Origin: Gemmatimonadaceae bacterium
GTDB lineage: Bacteria; Gemmatimonadota; Gemmatimonadetes; Gemmatimonadales; Gemmatimonadaceae
Assembly: GCA_013820975.1 (NCBI GenBank)
Contig: JACDHQ010000097.1
Location: forward strand, 1 to 7,300
Direction of reading: 5' to 3'
Length of the DNA stretch: 7,300 bases
Shown here piece after piece: positions 5,198-7,300 of the stretch (its first letter is position 1; each line of letters opens with the position of its first letter). A program made the translations under genes and the position numbers. Under the pieces are notes generated by a model, which searched no databases, was not told the DNA's origin, and saw only the letters and a list, made by a program, of their open reading frames with translations.

Positions 5198-7125
5198 GAT
5201 GCATCCTCGGGTGCGGGGGCCGGCGCGAGTTGTTGCTGCGGCACCGCTGGCTCCGCGTGACCTGCGCGCGTCGCCGTGCTGCCATCGGCGACAGCGCGGG
5301 CGCCGGCCGTCGGCGCGATGCCATGGAGCGCGGCCAGCAGCCGCGACGCCGACGCGAGCGAGAATCCAGGGAGTGCGGCAATTGCTTCGGGCGCGGCATC
5401 GCGGACCCCCTGCAGGCTGCCGAACGCGGCCAGCAGCTGCCGGCGCTTCCGGTCGCCCACGCCGGGAATGCGCAGCAGCTCCGACGTGAGCGTGCGGGCG
5501 CTGCGCTTGGCACGCTGAAACGTCACGGCAAAGCGATGCGCCTCGTCGCGCGCCTGCTGCAGCATCCGAAGCGCCGGCGAGCGGCGAGACAGCCGCACGG
5601 GCTCCGATCGCCCCATCACGAACACCTCTTCCTCGCGCTTGGCGAGCGAGATGAGCGGAAGCTCGGCGAGGCCCACCTCCCGCAACGCCTCGTGGGCCGC
5701 ATGGAGCTGGCCCTTCCCCCCGTCGATCAGCACGAGATCGGGCAGTGGCTTCGCATCCTCCTGCCGCCTGCGGAAGTACCGGCTCACGACCTCCCGCATC
5801 GACGCGAAGTCATCGACCCCCTCGACGGTCCTGACCTTGAACTTCCGGTACTCGGCGCGATACGGTCGGCCGTTCTGGAACCACACACACGATGCGACGG
5901 TGTCCGTCCCTTGGGCATGTGACACGTCGAAGCACACGAAGCAGCGCGGCACGCGCACGAGGCCGAGCTGTCGCTGCAGCTCATACACCGGGTCACCGGC
6001 ACGCTCGGTGGTGTCCTCGTCGGTGAGGCGGAGCTCCTCGAGCAGGTGGCGGGCATTCTGCTCCGCGAGCTGGATGAGGTCCCGGCGGGGCCCACGCTGT
6101 GGCGCGTGGATGCGCGACTTCCCCAACGACTCCTCGATCAGCTCACAGTGCGGCAGCGGAAACGGCACGAGCAGCTCCGTCGCCCGCGCGAGCGCCAGGC
6201 GGTACGTGCCCGCGAGGTAGGCTTCCAGGACCGCCGGATCCTCCTCGGCGGCGACGTTGTCGACGAACTGGTGCTCACGCGCCAGCAGCTTCCCCTGCCG
6301 GATGCGGAGGAGCGCCACGCACGCCACGTCGCCGTCGCGCGCGTAGCCGACGACGTCTCGGTCTCCTCCCTCGACCTCGAGCACGACTGTCGGCTCCTCC
6401 ATCCGGCCGAGGTGGTTCAGGACGTCACGCAGCTCTGCCGCGCGCTCGAAGTCCAGCGCCGCCGCCGCCGCGTTCATCCGCTCCCGCACACGACGCTCGA
6501 CTTCCCGGGGGCGTCCGTCGAGGAAGAGGAGCACCTCGTCGATCATCGCCGCATACTCGGCCTGCGACTGGTAGAAGACGCAGGGCGCCTTGCACTTGTC
6601 GATCGAGTAGTCGAGGCACGGGCGGTCGGGACGCTGGCGCGGGAGGTCATAGTTACAGGAGCGGACCGTGAAGACGCGCTTCACCACGGCAAGCGCCCTG
6701 CGCATCAGCCCCACGTCGGTGTACGGCCCGAAGTAGCGGGCGCCGTCGTCATGCAGCTGCCGGGTCACGAACACGCGAGGGTAGGGCTCCTGGACCGTGA
6801 CCTTGATGTACGGGTATGACTTGTCGTCCCGCAGTGCGACGTTGAAGCGCGGCCTGTACTCCTTGATGAGGTTGGCCTCGAGGATCAGCGCATGCGCCTC
6901 GGTGGGGACGACGATCGTCTCGACGTCGGCCGCCTGCTGCATCATCGCGCGCGTCTTGAGGCTCTCGCGATGGTCGCTGTTGACGTAGCTGCGGACCCGC
7001 GATCGCAGGCGCTTGGCCTTGCCGACGTACAGCACCTGCCCCTCCGCGCTTCGCCAGAGGTACACTCCGGGCGACTCGGGAAGGTGGCCGACCTTGTCGA
7101 GCAGGGATGACGGGACGCCGGTCAT
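5194..7125 (-). CDS. uvrC: UvrC, excinuclease ABC subunit C
   Basis: UvrC is the nuclease of bacterial nucleotide-excision repair; with UvrB it cuts the damaged strand on both sides of the lesion. All parts are present in 643 residues (typical is about 600-620). The GIY-YIG nuclease for the 3' cut covers about 14-95: GVY at 20-22, YVG at 33-35, Arg41 and Glu83. Four cysteines at 157, 170, 178 and 182 match the family iron-sulfur cluster site. A UVR helix pair for UvrB binding is at about 208-243. The RNase H-like nuclease for the 5' cut shows CFDVSHAQGTDTV (Asp400), DLVLIDGGKGQL (Asp468) and RDEAHRFAVTF (His530). A double helix-hairpin-helix DNA-binding region is at about 548-602 (LRIPGVGDRKRRQLL). 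The extra length is a Pro/Ala-rich tail, 603-643. The ATG at 7125 is preferred because the protein then starts as relatives do; a GTG at 7140 is possible but also lacks a Shine-Dalgarno. It overlaps thrC by four bases. Confidence 0.97.
   Translation of the reverse strand: MTGVPSSLLDKVGHLPESPGVYLWRSAEGQVLYVGKAKRLRSRVRSYVNSDHRESLKTRAMMQQAADVETIVVPTEAHALILEANLIKEYRPRFNVALRDDKSYPYIKVTVQEPYPRVFVTRQLHDDGARYFGPYTDVGLMRRALAVVKRVFTVRSCNYDLPRQRPDRPCLDYSIDKCKAPCVFYQSQAEYAAMIDEVLLFLDGRPREVERRVRERMNAAAAALDFERAAELRDVLNHLGRMEEPTVVLEVEGGDRDVVGYARDGDVACVALLRIRQGKLLAREHQFVDNVAAEEDPAVLEAYLAGTYRLALARATELLVPFPLPHCELIEESLGKSRIHAPQRGPRRDLIQLAEQNARHLLEELRLTDEDTTERAGDPVYELQRQLGLVRVPRCFVCFDVSHAQGTDTVASCVWFQNGRPYRAEYRKFKVRTVEGVDDFASMREVVSRYFRRRQEDAKPLPDLVLIDGGKGQLHAAHEALREVGLAELPLISLAKREEEVFVMGRSEPVRLSRRSPALRMLQQARDEAHRFAVTFQRAKRSARTLTSELLRIPGVGDRKRRQLLAAFGSLQGVRDAAPEAIAALPGFSLASASRLLAALHGIAPTAGARAVADGSTATRAGHAEPAVPQQQLAPAPAPEDAS
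5204..5208 (-). promoter_or_regulatory. Shine-Dalgarno GAGGA of thrC, inside the uvrC end
   Basis: GAGGA lies six bases before the thrC ATG at 5195-5197 and inside the last uvrC codons. Together with the ATGA overlap it supports this start and re-initiation by ribosomes finishing uvrC. Confidence 0.55.
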
Positions 7126-7130
7126 GACGG

Positions 7131-7136
7131 ATAATA
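7131..7136 (-). promoter_or_regulatory. TATTAT -10-like box just upstream of uvrC (possible leaderless start)
   Basis: TATTAT is an A/T island in very G/C-rich surroundings, ending five bases before the uvrC ATG at 7123-7125. A -10 box there would start transcription at or within a few bases of the A of ATG, giving a leaderless mRNA and fitting the absence of any Shine-Dalgarno. No recognisable -35 box lies 16-18 bases upstream. If real, it is the promoter of the uvrC-thrC-larC-TPR operon. Read-through from the flippase gene, which ends 40 bases upstream, is the alternative. Confidence 0.4.
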
Positions 7137-7139
7137 CCA

Positions 7140-7153
7140 CGGCGCTCGCGCCG
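7140..7153. repeat. Short G/C inverted repeat between the flippase gene and uvrC
   Basis: CGGCGC and GCGCCG arms (six pairs) flank a two-base loop, or five pairs around a four-base loop. It lies just after the flippase stop, so it could help end that transcript, but what follows on the minus strand is UGGUAUUAU, not a U run. Such short G/C palindromes also arise by chance in this composition. Confidence 0.25.
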
Positions 7154-7165
7154 GTGCCCCGCCCG

Positions 7166-7300
7166 TCAGCGCCGCAGCCGCGCGGTGACGCGGGAGGTGA
7201 GCGCGTGGGCCTCAGGGATGCGCAGCGCCGACGTGAGTGCGAGATAGACCACCCCGTACACGCCGAGCACGATGACCGCGACGACCCACCGGTGCCGGTC
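7166..7300 (-). CDS. C-terminal end of a probable MurJ-type lipid II flippase (5' end beyond window)
   Basis: The last 44 residues of a membrane protein are visible, ending in TGA at 7166-7168. Residues about 5-27 of the fragment form a transmembrane helix (WVVAVIVLGVYGVVYLAL), followed by TSALRIPEAHAL and a basic tail ending RLRR. A final helix of this kind, then a short LRIPE segment and a charged cytoplasmic tail, is what MurJ and other MOP-superfamily flippases end with; MurJ moves the peptidoglycan precursor lipid II across the inner membrane. The fragment is too short to exclude another polysaccharide flippase or an unrelated membrane protein. It precedes uvrC by 40 bases on the same strand. 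Confidence 0.5.
   Translation of the reverse strand, partial: DRHRWVVAVIVLGVYGVVYLALTSALRIPEAHALTSRVTARLRR

Noticed and set aside
3986..5260. Long plus-strand open frame (424 codons) opposite thrC
   Set aside because: It mirrors thrC, whose frame encodes a complete, motif-rich enzyme. The plus-strand translation is Arg/His/Gly-rich with no recognisable domain, a usual antisense artefact of G+C-rich codon bias.
6046..6819. Plus-strand open frame (257 codons) opposite uvrC
   Set aside because: The uvrC frame is unambiguous with all catalytic motifs; this one is a shadow.
1..7300. Mobile element, phage defence cluster, CRISPR, tRNA or toxin-antitoxin pair
   Set aside because: No transposase, integrase, direct-repeat array or small paired genes are visible. 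All coding space is taken by housekeeping-type genes of uniform composition.

Overview
The window is a compact, G+C-rich bacterial chromosomal segment. All supported genes lie on the minus strand, so transcription runs from the right edge to the left. In that order they are: the last 44 codons of a probable MurJ-type flippase (7166-7300), uvrC (5194-7125), a threonine synthase gene (4055-5197), larC (2757-4058), a secreted TPR-repeat protein of unknown function (1271-2764), then a 192-base gap, then a PDZ/radical-SAM/DUF512 protein cut by the left edge (1-1078). Strong third-position G/C bias, the gene content and the style of the UvrC and DUF512 sequences suggest a member of Gemmatimonadota or a related phylum. 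That placement is inferred from remembered sequence resemblance, not from a search. I see no mobile element, CRISPR array, tRNA, rRNA or sign of horizontal transfer.

uvrC, the threonine synthase gene, larC and the TPR gene form one tightly packed block. uvrC and thrC share ATGA (4 bases), thrC and larC share GTGA (4 bases), and larC and the TPR gene overlap by 8 bases. This is the pattern of a translationally coupled operon. The functions do not form one pathway: DNA nucleotide-excision repair, amino-acid synthesis, nickel-pincer cofactor assembly and an exported protein. The overlaps show co-expression, not shared function. Three starts were corrected by context: larC begins at a GTG inside the thrC stop region, the TPR gene at an ATG with its own Shine-Dalgarno and a signal peptide, and uvrC at an ATG with no Shine-Dalgarno but a TATTAT box five bases upstream, suggesting a leaderless transcript.

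The 1079-1270 gap looks regulatory. It holds a G/C-rich hairpin followed by a short U-rich stretch, probably the operon terminator; a weak promoter-like pair; and a second strong hairpin whose loop contains an in-frame AUG and whose stem buries a G-rich Shine-Dalgarno-like run. Directly after that hairpin comes an exposed AGGAGGAG in front of the GTG chosen as the DUF512 start. This hairpin is the most unusual item in the window. Otherwise the region is ordinary housekeeping sequence, and I did not find a convincing new multi-gene system.
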